Positions 1 through 7,462 of a stretch of 64,000 nt of DNA are shown piece by piece. Each line of letters opens with the position of its first letter. Position 1 is the first letter of the stretch. Below the pieces are notes generated by a model. The model searched no databases. It worked only from the letters and a program-made list of their open reading frames with translations, and was not told where the DNA came from. The translations under genes and the position numbers were made by a program. This DNA is from Bryobacterales bacterium F-183 (GTDB lineage: Bacteria; Acidobacteriota; Terriglobia; Bryobacterales; Bryobacteraceae): positions 5,602,137 through 5,666,136 of the forward strand of contig AP025252.1 in NCBI GenBank assembly GCA_016865505.2, given 5' to 3'.

Positions 1-358
1 AAATTTTTGGCCTTTCTTTTAGTCACACCAAATACACAGTCAAAAAGCTGTAACCAAACGATTTCAGAAACATCTTGTAAACAGGGACTTAACTTTGGCC
101 CACCAGTCTGTTATACTGAAGGCCGAACCTTTAGGTCGGGAAGCCAGCGCGCTTTCGCGCATAAGCACCTCTGCCACCAGCACCCGCCGGGATCGAGTTC
201 CAGTTCCTGAAGTATCACCGCCATCCAGCATGGGCAGGCCAGTTGCGGCCTTCTTTCGATCGTTTGGATCGAATCAGGGCGTTTCTGCGTCTAACAAGTC
301 GAAGCCCCGGTGGAATAACGCAGCATAAGCAAAAAAATTATGCGCGGGTGGAGAGGGA
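1..358 (+). promoter_or_regulatory. Upstream region and structured leader of rpoD
   Basis: No convincing gene lies here. A promoter candidate is TTAACT at 89-94, a 17-base spacer and TATACT at 112-117, which would give a leader of about 235 bases before the GTG start at 359. The leader holds two short hairpins: CCGAACCT/AGGTCGG around 123-139 with a bulged A, and GCGCG/CGCGC at 147-160. A small open frame at 95-328 is in the same frame as rpoD and ends in a stop at 326-328, so the sigma factor cannot start further upstream. Promoter choice is inference from hexamers only. Confidence 0.45.
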
Positions 359-1888
359 GTGCAATTAAAAGTGGAATACGAAGATCAAAACGAACCACAT
401 GAGGCGATAGCGCTGAACTTCGACGAGGATGCGAATTTTTTCCATCCCGAAGAACTTCCCGAAGGCGAAGAGCAGGCCCCTCAAGAAGAATCGATTTACA
501 CCGACGACCCCGTTCGCGTCTATCTGCGCGAAATGGGTGCGGTACCTTTGCTCACCCGTGAGGGTGAAGTTAACCTCGCACGCCGCATGGAACGCGGCAA
601 GTTGCGTATGCATCGCGCCATCAGCCGGTCGCCGCTGGTGCAGCACCTCGTGCTCGAATGGGCCGATCAGCTGAAGCGCGGCGAAGAAGAGCTCGACGAA
701 CTCGTCGACATCGGCGGTGACATTGAAGACGGCACCGCGCAGGACACCCGCCGCCGCAACGAACTCTCCAAGCAGTTTGTGGAAATCACCACGCTGCAAA
801 AGAAGCTGACCCAGACCGAAGACAAAGCCGCTCAAGTCCCCGCTTCCAACAAGAAGCTGCGCAAAAAGTGGCACGTCAAGATTCTGCGTGCCCGCGTCGA
901 TCTTTCCAAGGGCATTCGCGCCATCCCGTTCCAGAACCTCCGTTGGCGCCAGTTCGTCAAGGAACTCGAAAAGTCGGTGGAAGAAATCAACCACCTGCAC
1001 ATCGAGCTGCGCCGCGTCGAAGAACGTAAGACCCAGGCCAACGAAGCCCGCGCCAAGGAAATCAAGCGTGAAATCCGCAAGCGCGAACACATCGCCGGCG
1101 CTTCGCTTTCCGAGCTGAAGCACTCGCTCTCGGTCATCCGCCAGGGCGAAATCGAAGCCGAGCGCGCCAAAAAGGACCTCGTCGAAGCCAACCTTCGCCT
1201 TGTCGTTTCGGTCGCCAAGAAGTACGTCAACCGCGGTCTGCACCTTCTGGATCTCATCCAGGAAGGCAACATCGGTTTGATGCGCGCCGCCGACAAGTTC
1301 GAATACCGCCGCGGTTACAAGTTCTCGACCTACGCCACCTGGTGGATCCGCCAAGCGATCACCCGCGCCATCGCGGACCAGTCGCGTACGATCCGCATCC
1401 CGGTGCACATGAACGAGAGCATGAACAAGTTCCTGCGAGCCACCCGTGAGCTCGAAAAGGAACTGGGTCGCGCTCCAACGAACGAAGAAATCTCCCGCCG
1501 TATGGACATTCCGGTAGAGAAGGTCCAGAAGCTGAAGACCATTTCTCGCGACCCCGTGTCGCTCGAAACCCCAGTCGGACGCGACGGCGAATCCGCTCTC
1601 GGCGACCTCATCGAGGACCGTTGGGTCGGCTCCCCCGTGGACACGGTCATCGACTCGAACGTCCGCGACGAGACCGCCAACATCCTGAAGACGCTGTCGC
1701 CCAAGGAAGAAAAGGTGATCCGTCTCCGCTTCGGCATCGGCTGCGAGCGCGAACATACTCTCGAAGAGATCGGCCAGGAGTTCGACGTCACCCGCGAACG
1801 CATCCGCCAGATCGAAGCCAAGGCGCTACGCCAGTTGCGCAGCCCGGAACGCGCCCGTCACCTGCGAGCGCTCCTCGCCGCCCGCTAA
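359..1888 (+). CDS. rpoD: RNA polymerase primary sigma factor (RpoD/SigA)
   Basis: Housekeeping sigma-70 of 509 residues that directs RNA polymerase to -10/-35 promoters. Region 1.2 is at about 49-80 ([12 protein letters not shown]), a charged non-conserved insert follows, then region 2 at about 271-345 with the classic [14 protein letters not shown], region 3, and region 4 at about 444-505 with the helix-turn-helix [20 protein letters not shown]. The GTG start has a purine-rich GGTGGAGAGGGA just before it, and an in-frame stop at 326-328 limits extension, so a region 1.1 domain is absent. A strong terminator follows. The family assignment is secure; the exact start is fairly sure. Confidence 0.97.
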   Translation: MQLKVEYEDQNEPHEAIALNFDEDANFFHPEELPEGEEQAPQEESIYTDDPVRVYLREMGAVPLLTREGEVNLARRMERGKLRMHRAISRSPLVQHLVLEWADQLKRGEEELDELVDIGGDIEDGTAQDTRRRNELSKQFVEITTLQKKLTQTEDKAAQVPASNKKLRKKWHVKILRARVDLSKGIRAIPFQNLRWRQFVKELEKSVEEINHLHIELRRVEERKTQANEARAKEIKREIRKREHIAGASLSELKHSLSVIRQGEIEAERAKKDLVEANLRLVVSVAKKYVNRGLHLLDLIQEGNIGLMRAADKFEYRRGYKFSTYATWWIRQAITRAIADQSRTIRIPVHMNESMNKFLRATRELEKELGRAPTNEEISRRMDIPVEKVQKLKTISRDPVSLETPVGRDGESALGDLIEDRWVGSPVDTVIDSNVRDETANILKTLSPKEEKVIRLRFGIGCEREHTLEEIGQEFDVTRERIRQIEAKALRQLRSPERARHLRALLAAR

Positions 1889-1907
1889 TAAGAAGCCATC
1901 AAGAAAC

Positions 1908-1941
1908 GAAAAGGGCATGCCTTAAACGGCGTGCCCTTTTT
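1908..1941 (+). terminator. Rho-independent terminator of rpoD
   Basis: An 11-pair stem (AAGGGCATGCC at 1911-1921 with GGCGTGCCCTT at 1928-1938, one G-T wobble), a six-base loop TTAAAC and a run of T to 1941. It sits 20 bases after the rpoD stop codon. Confidence 0.9.
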
Positions 1942-1971
1942 GCATAGAATGCGGCGTCCAAAACCCACCCA

Positions 1972-2053
1972 AAACCGGGTCAGACTGCTATGTCCCCTTT
2001 TCCCGGTCTACCAAAACCAAACCGACCAAACCGGGTCAGACCGCCGTGTCCCC
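1972..2053. repeat. REP-like direct repeat, two copies
   Basis: Two 26-base copies at 1972-1997 and 2028-2053 match at 23 of 26 positions. Both share AAACCGGGTCAGAC and end in TGTCCCC. Between them CCCGGT at 2002-2007 can pair with ACCGGG at 2030-2035, so the unit can fold. They lie between the rpoD terminator and the 3' end of the convergent SDR gene. The shape resembles extragenic palindromic elements mobilised by RAYT transposases; that link is inference, and no transposase is in the window. Confidence 0.6.
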
Positions 2054-2085
2054 GTTTCGTGCCTTCGGCTCAAGCCGCCCGACCA

Positions 2086-2853
2086 TCACCGCGCCGTGTA
2101 CCCACCGTCAATCACCATCTCGCTACCCGTCACGAACTTCGACTCATCCGACGCAAGATACACAATCGCCCACCCAATATCATCGGGCTCCCCCACATGC
2201 CCCAGCGGATGCCGCGCATCGAGCGCCTCCCGTACCTCGTCGACGCTCCCCTGCTCCTTCGCGAACGTCTCTACCAACGGCGTCCAGATGAACCCCGGAT
2301 GCACCGAGTTCACCCGAATCCGATCCGGCGCATACACCAGCGCATCATTCTTGCTCATCAGCCGGACCGCACCCTTCGACGCATGGTACGGTGGCAAGTC
2401 CGCCGCCCCGATGATCCCGTAGATCGACGACAAGTTCACGATACTCCCGCCGCCGCGCTGCTTCATCCACGGAATCGCGTGCTTCGTACAAAAGAACACG
2501 CCCTTGACGTTCACCGCCATCAGGTGATCCCATTCGGCCTCGGTCACTTCATGAGTAGGCTTGTTCACCCCGGCGATCCCCGCGTTGTTCACCAGCACGT
2601 CGATGCCGCCGAACCGCGCCGCGATCTCGCCGAACGCCGACCGCACTTCGGCCTCTTTACTCACGTCCACATGCCAGTACGCCGCGCGGCCCCCAGCCGC
2701 CTCGATCTCCGCCACCAGGTTCCGGCCAGCTTCATCCAGGACGTCGGTCACCGCGACAATCGCGCCCTCGCGTGCCAGCAGAAGGCAAGCCGAACGCCCA
2801 ATGCCAAGCGCTCCGCCCGTCACAATCGCCACCTTGTTTTGGACTCGTTTCAT
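2086..2853 (-). CDS. Classical short-chain dehydrogenase/reductase
   Basis: A 255-residue NAD(P)-dependent oxidoreductase of the classical SDR family. Visible motifs are the Rossmann TGGALGIG at 12-19, NNAG at 89-92, the catalytic Ser142/143, and Tyr156-x-x-x-Lys160 (YHASK). The C-terminal FVTGSEMVIDGGYTA is typical of the FabG/cyclopentanol-dehydrogenase branch. It stands alone, divergent from the lipoprotein gene at 2895. The substrate cannot be told from sequence; a role in fatty-acid synthesis is unlikely because no fab genes are adjacent. Confidence 0.93.
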   Translation of the reverse strand: MKRVQNKVAIVTGGALGIGRSACLLLAREGAIVAVTDVLDEAGRNLVAEIEAAGGRAAYWHVDVSKEAEVRSAFGEIAARFGGIDVLVNNAGIAGVNKPTHEVTEAEWDHLMAVNVKGVFFCTKHAIPWMKQRGGGSIVNLSSIYGIIGAADLPPYHASKGAVRLMSKNDALVYAPDRIRVNSVHPGFIWTPLVETFAKEQGSVDEVREALDARHPLGHVGEPDDIGWAIVYLASDESKFVTGSEMVIDGGYTAR

Positions 2854-2894
2854 AGCGCCTACACCATATCAGCTTGGAACGATAGAGTATAGTC

Positions 2895-3278
2895 ATGGTG
2901 GATGATGCGACGCGCCGGGAGTGTTTTCTCGCTTTCATCGCGACTTGCCTTGCCGCCTGCGCCCGCAACGGCGACACGATCCGCATCGATCTGTTCGTCA
3001 CCGCCAAAACCCCGCTCAGAGATGTCTGGGTGCTGGTGGGCAAAGAAAAGTACCTCTGGCCGACCCTCGCTCCAGACGAGCGTGGAACGTTCCAGGTGCA
3101 CCTTCCGGCCGAGCAGGAAGCGACCATCCGCTACCGTCTTCCAGACGGCCAAACAGCAGAGTGGAAAGGCCGCGTAGACCCCTACATCACGCGCGTAATG
3201 CAGGCAGACCTAACCGGCGAAAGAACGCATCCCGTTGAAATGAAGCTAGTTAAACGAATGAACGGTCGTACCCAATAA
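2895..3278 (+). CDS. Small predicted lipoprotein
   Basis: A 127-residue protein of unknown function. A short hydrophobic stretch FLAFIATCLAAC ends in a lipobox with Cys22 as the lipidation site, so it is probably anchored to a membrane facing the periplasm. The rest is a compact mixed-charge domain (VWVLVGKEKYLWPTL) with no family I recognise. TATAGT lies only one base before the ATG, so either the GTG at 2898 is used or transcription starts elsewhere. It converges on the pilus operon through two small palindromes. Confidence 0.65.
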   Translation: MVDDATRRECFLAFIATCLAACARNGDTIRIDLFVTAKTPLRDVWVLVGKEKYLWPTLAPDERGTFQVHLPAEQEATIRYRLPDGQTAEWKGRVDPYITRVMQADLTGERTHPVEMKLVKRMNGRTQ

Positions 3279-3304
3279 GGGTATTTGAGTACCCATTTTG
3301 GGTA
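3269..3304. terminator. Tandem 15-base palindromes between convergent genes
   Basis: TACCC-N5-GGGTA occurs twice, at 3269-3283 and 3290-3304, six bases apart. The first covers the stop codon of the lipoprotein gene and the second abuts the stop of the pseudopilin gene. The inner arms (GGGTA 3279-3283 with TACCC 3290-3294) can also pair. A bidirectional terminator is the simplest reading, although there is no T run; an operator is possible. Confidence 0.45.
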
Positions 3305-4630
3305 TCAGCGCCCGTTGCCACCACTGCCGAACAACCCCTGCATGCCCGACGGACGCTGCGGCTGTTGCTGCTGGTTGCCCGATCCGTTCCCGCCGCCCTG
3401 CGTGTTGAGACCGCCCACTCCGGTGACGCCTTTTTGCGCACCCTTCGCCGGCTTGCGGTAGTCGTACACGAACTCCCATTCCTTGTACTTACCGCGCTCG
3501 TTATACCGCTTGATGCCGGTGCCGGTCGCGTTGCTGGCAACACCCGCGATACCGCCTCCGCCGAAAGTCGTGTTCGCGGCAGCAGCTTGTGGGTTCCCAC
3601 CCGGACGCATCAACTGATCGCGCACCGCCTGCGGGACACTGAACGCCTGCGGGATCGTACCGCCCGACGGGCCCACCGGTTGTTGCGGCTGCCCCTGCTG
3701 GGGCGGGGCCTGTGGACCAAAGCCTGGACCGTTGCGAATCTGGTTGCCCGCACTGAATGGGTTGCTGCCCCCCTGCGGGTACAGCGTACGCACGGGACCA
3801 TTGTTGTTATTGTTGTAGCCGTTGTTCCCCATCAGAGCGGCCTGCGCGGGGTTCATCGGCTGCTGCGGTTGGGGCTGCGGCTGTTGATTCGGATCGCCAC
3901 CCGGCTGCTGTTGCTGCTGTTGCTGCTGTTGTTGCTTCTGATAATCGGCAAGCAACTGCTGCTGGAACTGCGCGTTCGGATCGCCATTGGCGGCTTCCGG
4001 ATTCGCGGCTCGGCGCTCGGCTTCTTCGAGTTGCATCTTCGCGACGTAGGGATCATACCCAGGGTCGCCCGGCTGCAGAATCCGAGGCGCTTGCCCGCGT
4101 TGGGCCATCAACGCCCGCTGATCCCGCTCTGTCCGATTGGCGCCGACAACAACATCATCCGCCGTTTTCGGAGCATTGGGATCCGGCTTTGTTGTTGTGG
4201 TGGTGGAAGCGGCCGCCGGCGTACCAAAGCCGTTCGACGCCGTTTGGGACGTGCCGGACTTTTTATCGCCGTCGAGCCCCGGCATCTTTTCTACTAGCGA
4301 ATCCGTCAATCCCGCGGGACCCATGTGCACCAGGCGCCATTCGTCCTTTCCCGTCAGCGGATCGACGTAGCGGCGGCGCAAGAATCGGAAATTATTGGTG
4401 TTTTCCAGTTCTTTGATGTCCTGTGGGTACTTCTTGGTTTTGCGGAAATATAGCTCGATCGCACGCTTGTACTGTTCGCCGCGCTGCACAAGAAGCTCTT
4501 CGCGGTTACGCTGCGATTCAAAGGCGACCCGAGGCATTTCGTAGTACAGCGTGATGGCCACCATCGCGGCCATCAAAAAGATGACCAGCATGGCAAAGCC
4601 GTTTCTTTCGCGCTGGACCGGTTTAATCAC
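3305..4630 (-). CDS. GspG-like pseudopilin with Gln-rich C-terminal extension
   Basis: A 441-residue protein. The N-terminus has a short basic leader, then GFAMLVIFLMAAMVAITLYY, shaped like a type IV prepilin helix, followed by a GspG-like region (KRAIELYFRKTKKYPQDIKEL, then YVDPLTGKDEWRLV) at about 50-105. Canonical pseudopilins have Glu at position +5 after the cleavage site; here that position is Val. Residues from about 130 on are low complexity, rich in Gln, Pro, Asn and Gly, with a run of ten Gln. Usual GspG is about 140 residues, so two thirds of this protein is extra. It overlaps the PilP-like gene by 8 bases and closes the operon. Confidence 0.75.
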   Translation of the reverse strand: MIKPVQRERNGFAMLVIFLMAAMVAITLYYEMPRVAFESQRNREELLVQRGEQYKRAIELYFRKTKKYPQDIKELENTNNFRFLRRRYVDPLTGKDEWRLVHMGPAGLTDSLVEKMPGLDGDKKSGTSQTASNGFGTPAAASTTTTTKPDPNAPKTADDVVVGANRTERDQRALMAQRGQAPRILQPGDPGYDPYVAKMQLEEAERRAANPEAANGDPNAQFQQQLLADYQKQQQQQQQQQQPGGDPNQQPQPQPQQPMNPAQAALMGNNGYNNNNNGPVRTLYPQGGSNPFSAGNQIRNGPGFGPQAPPQQGQPQQPVGPSGGTIPQAFSVPQAVRDQLMRPGGNPQAAAANTTFGGGGIAGVASNATGTGIKRYNERGKYKEWEFVYDYRKPAKGAQKGVTGVGGLNTQGGGNGSGNQQQQPQRPSGMQGLFGSGGNGR

Positions 4631-5381
4631 CTGGGTTCTGTTCCTCTATCAATGGTAACGACTGCTGATGTTTAGTGGACGTATCCTCCACCAGTGCGGA
4701 ATTCACCCCAATGCGAATCAGGCGATATTTGTTGTTCTTCATGCTCTCGCCTTCGCCCGCGATGTAGATGTCCTCGCCTTCCATAAAGAAAGCGCGCTTG
4801 GGGCCGTTCTTGCGTGAGTTCACAAAGCCATAGAACTTCAACGGTATCGGTGGCGGCGGAGCCTTCACTGGCGGAGGCGGCGGTGGCGGCGGCTTTTCCG
4901 GCCCGTACACCAGATACGTGCCCTTGGGCTTTGCAGGACCCGGCTTGATGATTGGCCCCTTGGGAACATCCACGGCTGGCGCGGAGTTGCCAAAGTCAAA
5001 CAGCGAACGCCCGCCGCCCGCAAGTTTCACATCCTGCAATCGAGCGATAAGCGAGGTGCTCAGCATAGGGTCCACCTTGGTGGGGTCGACCGGGTTGTCC
5101 TTGTCGTAAAGCTTCGGCTTAAACTCCTGCACATTGCCGCGCAACTGCTGGCGCGAACCGGTGCGGCGCGGTCCACCAGGGACGGCAGGACGGCTCGCCA
5201 CAATCGGTGGGGGCGCGGCAGGCGCTTTCAAATCTTGCGGTGCACGGGTGGTTGTCGCAGGACCAGGGTCGCCTACCTGCGGCGTCTGCGAGGAGTTGTA
5301 GAAATACACCGCACCGGCGACCACCAGCAAGCCTACCAACGTAGCGACTTTCTTCGGTTCCGCACCGACTTTCATGGCCAT
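4623..5381 (-). CDS. PilP/GspC-like inner-membrane-anchored periplasmic protein
   Basis: A 252-residue protein with one membrane segment near 12-28 (VATLVGLLVVAGAVYFY), a long Pro/Ala-rich linker including eight consecutive Pro near 165-172, and a small C-terminal beta domain (KFYGFVNSRKNGPKRAFFMEG) that resembles the PilP or GspC HR domain. Such proteins link the inner-membrane PilN/PilO platform to the secretin. Its place right after pilO supports the PilP role. Sequence similarity is weak, so the name is by position and architecture. Confidence 0.65.
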   Translation of the reverse strand: MAMKVGAEPKKVATLVGLLVVAGAVYFYNSSQTPQVGDPGPATTTRAPQDLKAPAAPPPIVASRPAVPGGPRRTGSRQQLRGNVQEFKPKLYDKDNPVDPTKVDPMLSTSLIARLQDVKLAGGGRSLFDFGNSAPAVDVPKGPIIKPGPAKPKGTYLVYGPEKPPPPPPPPVKAPPPPIPLKFYGFVNSRKNGPKRAFFMEGEDIYIAGEGESMKNNKYRLIRIGVNSALVEDTSTKHQQSLPLIEEQNPGD

Positions 5382-5384
5382 GGG

Positions 5385-5996
5385 CTAGCGTTCCCCCTGG
5401 CTGAGCATGACCGGTGTTTCTTTCACAAACGCGTCGAACTTGACGGCGACATTCAAGATGCCGCCGGACCCTTGCTGCGGCTGCGCGCTGAGGTTTTCGA
5501 GAATCACCAGGCGCTTCGAACGATCAATTTCATTCACGAAGTGCAGCAGGTCGGCGTACGTACCTTCATAGTTGCCGACGATCGACATCATCGACAGATC
5601 TTCCGAACCTTCGATCGGCTCAGTCTGATAGCTGTGTTCCTTGGCCTTGATGGACGCGCGCTTGGCCGCATCGACAAGGTCGCCAACGATGGTCGAATAA
5701 GCGCTGCCGCTATCCAGGAAGTAATCCTGCATAAAGGCATCGCCCTGCACTCTTCCCTTCTCTACCTTGGACGCGATGACCTTTGCGCGATCCAACTGTT
5801 GGGTCTGTTCGCGGAGTTGGCGGCGCAGGCTGTTCAATTGGCGATCCAGCTCCTCGGGCGAGCCGCCCAGCGGGAAAAAGATAAAGTACAGCGCCAGAAG
5901 ATTGCAAAACAGCAACACGCCAAGCAGCGCGCGGATGGCGGTTTTGGGATCGCGAAGGGGGGCCAGGAACTCCGGCAGGTTAAAGTTTCTGGGCAT
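5385..5996 (-). CDS. pilO: Type IV pilus assembly protein PilO (GspM-like)
   Basis: A 203-residue bitopic protein: short cytoplasmic N-terminus, membrane segment at about 22-42 (AIRALLGVLLFCNLLALYFIFF), a coiled coil at about 46-80 (LDRQLNSLRRQLREQTQQLD), then a ferredoxin-like periplasmic domain. This is the standard PilO/GspM plan, which dimerises with PilN. It overlaps the end of pilN by 17 bases and precedes the PilP-like gene by 3 bases, so it is translated as part of one operon. Confidence 0.8.
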   Translation of the reverse strand: MPRNFNLPEFLAPLRDPKTAIRALLGVLLFCNLLALYFIFFPLGGSPEELDRQLNSLRRQLREQTQQLDRAKVIASKVEKGRVQGDAFMQDYFLDSGSAYSTIVGDLVDAAKRASIKAKEHSYQTEPIEGSEDLSMMSIVGNYEGTYADLLHFVNEIDRSKRLVILENLSAQPQQGSGGILNVAVKFDAFVKETPVMLSQGER

Positions 5997-6555
5997 AGCT
6001 CACACTCACGCGATAACGGTAAAGAGGCTCATTCTGTGATGGCGGTTGAAAGGTGTGGACGGTGGTGGCACCGAACACCGGAGACGATTCGAGGCGCTTC
6101 AACAAATCGAGCACCGGGCCCTGTTCGGAGGCGCCAACGGTCATGTCGAGCAGCACGCGATTCTGATTGTTGATCTGCGGGAGGCGCACGGCGATTAAGC
6201 GTACATTGCCGGGCATCACCTTTTCGAGATCCGCAAAGATGCGCGTCCAGCTAATCGACTTGCGTTCGATCAGGTTGTTGAGCAGTACATTTCGCTCGAA
6301 AACCACCGCATTTTCAGGTTTGCGCAATGTGGCGTTCACGGCGGCCTGCTCCTGCTGGATTTTTCGCAGCTCGGTTTCGAGCCGCGCCACTTCTGTACGA
6401 TCGCCCGCGGCCTGGTTGCGCTGCGTCATGACCAAACTGGAGAGAAATGCCAACAAAACGGCCAGTACGCCCGCCAGCACGTAGCTCGCCGCAGTGAGCG
6501 CACGGTCTTTGCGAAACGGTTCGCTGGCGAGATTGATGGGTGCTCGTACGCCCAT
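5980..6555 (-). CDS. pilN: Type IV pilus assembly protein PilN
   Basis: A 191-residue bitopic protein beginning with the PilN hallmark INLASEPFRKDRAL (the N-terminal INL motif that docks in PilM), then a membrane helix at about 22-44, a coiled coil (TEVARLETELRKIQQEQAAV) and a periplasmic ferredoxin-like domain. It links cytoplasmic PilM to PilO. It lies four bases after pilM in the pilus operon. Confidence 0.87.
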   Translation of the reverse strand: MGVRAPINLASEPFRKDRALTAASYVLAGVLAVLLAFLSSLVMTQRNQAAGDRTEVARLETELRKIQQEQAAVNATLRKPENAVVFERNVLLNNLIERKSISWTRIFADLEKVMPGNVRLIAVRLPQINNQNRVLLDMTVGASEQGPVLDLLKRLESSPVFGATTVHTFQPPSQNEPLYRYRVSVSYAQKL

Positions 6556-6559
6556 GTTT

Positions 6560-7462
6560 CTATTTCACTCCCTCCAGATAGCCGAGCAGACCGGCGTTCC
6601 AGCGCAGCAACGTACCAAAACGCGCTTGCAACGCCTGCGCCGGGATGTTCAGTTCCTGTTGCCATTGGGCGGCAACGGCTGCGGTGTCGGCGCCAAAGCC
6701 GCACAGCAGCATCTGTTCAGGGCGGCGTTTCAATTCGTCTTCCACAAAGATCAGGGTCGGATAGATGAGGCTGGACAGTTCATCGAGCGTGCCTTCTTCG
6801 AGTTCCACACAGCGCACCAATCGCAAACTGGGTCCATCGAGCACCATCACGGTGAGCGACCCTCCACTGAGCTTGGCCACGAGGTTGAGGCCGCTGTTGG
6901 GCATCATGTCCATGGACGCGAGCGCGGAGGTGGTGACGAGCCCCGGATGGAAGCCGCATTCACGGAATGGCGCCTCGTAGCGGCCGGTGATTTCGAGCGA
7001 CATCAGCGCAGCCACCACTTCGATCTTCTTCGACGACGAAGGCTGCAAATAGTAGCTGACAGCGGCCGACTCGACATCGAACGGAATGGTCTTCTTCATC
7101 CGGAAGCGGACAAGCGCCTGCTGCTCTTCGGGGTTTGACGGGAACGTGTCGAAGTCGAGCACCTGCAAACGCGCGGCGAAGTCCGGCAGGATGAGTGCGG
7201 CTGGCCGGGGCTTTTTGGAAGCCGGCAAACCAGATGTGAGTTGCAGAATCGCCTGCTTGAACGCCACAGGGTTCAGCAGGTTGTCCTTGAGCGGCGACAC
7301 CTGTACAACGCCCGCCGGTAACTCGCGGTATTGAATCTGCTCTGGCGTACTGGGGCGCACGTAGGACAGGCATTCCGGCGACACCTCAAAGACGTGTTCG
7401 GGCGGCGGGTCGCGAAAGATGTTGGCGATAGCGGCCAGCGGGCCTGGGAGCGAGGCACTCAT
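6560..7462 (-). CDS. pilM: PilM-like actin-fold ATPase of the pilus platform
   Basis: A 300-residue cytoplasmic protein of the PilM/GspL actin-like type, which binds the PilN N-terminus and signals to the PilB motor. It shows ALILPDFAARLQVLDFDTFP and a stretch EEQQALVRFRMKKTIPFDVE, both typical of PilM (the conserved (I/V)(R/K)xEaxqyiPfd region). The canonical actin phosphate loops are weak, and the protein is shorter than the usual ~350. Its start overlaps the pilB stop by four bases (ATGA), so the two are translationally coupled. Confidence 0.8.
   Translation of the reverse strand: MSASLPGPLAAIANIFRDPPPEHVFEVSPECLSYVRPSTPEQIQYRELPAGVVQVSPLKDNLLNPVAFKQAILQLTSGLPASKKPRPAALILPDFAARLQVLDFDTFPSNPEEQQALVRFRMKKTIPFDVESAAVSYYLQPSSSKKIEVVAALMSLEITGRYEAPFRECGFHPGLVTTSALASMDMMPNSGLNLVAKLSGGSLTVMVLDGPSLRLVRCVELEEGTLDELSSLIYPTLIFVEDELKRRPEQMLLCGFGADTAAVAAQWQQELNIPAQALQARFGTLLRWNAGLLGYLEGVK

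Noticed and set aside
365-1756. A 463-codon open frame on the minus strand opposite rpoD
   Set aside because: It mirrors the rpoD codons (third-position GC bias), has no recognisable motif and lies inside a certain gene.
3901-3950. CTG/TTG triplet repeat as a possible CRISPR or satellite
   Set aside because: It is the Gln-run coding sequence of the pseudopilin gene; there are no spacers.
3365-4297. Leu/Arg-rich 310-codon plus-strand frame
   Set aside because: Antisense to the Gln/Pro-rich pseudopilin extension; its Leu run mirrors the CAG/CAA repeat.
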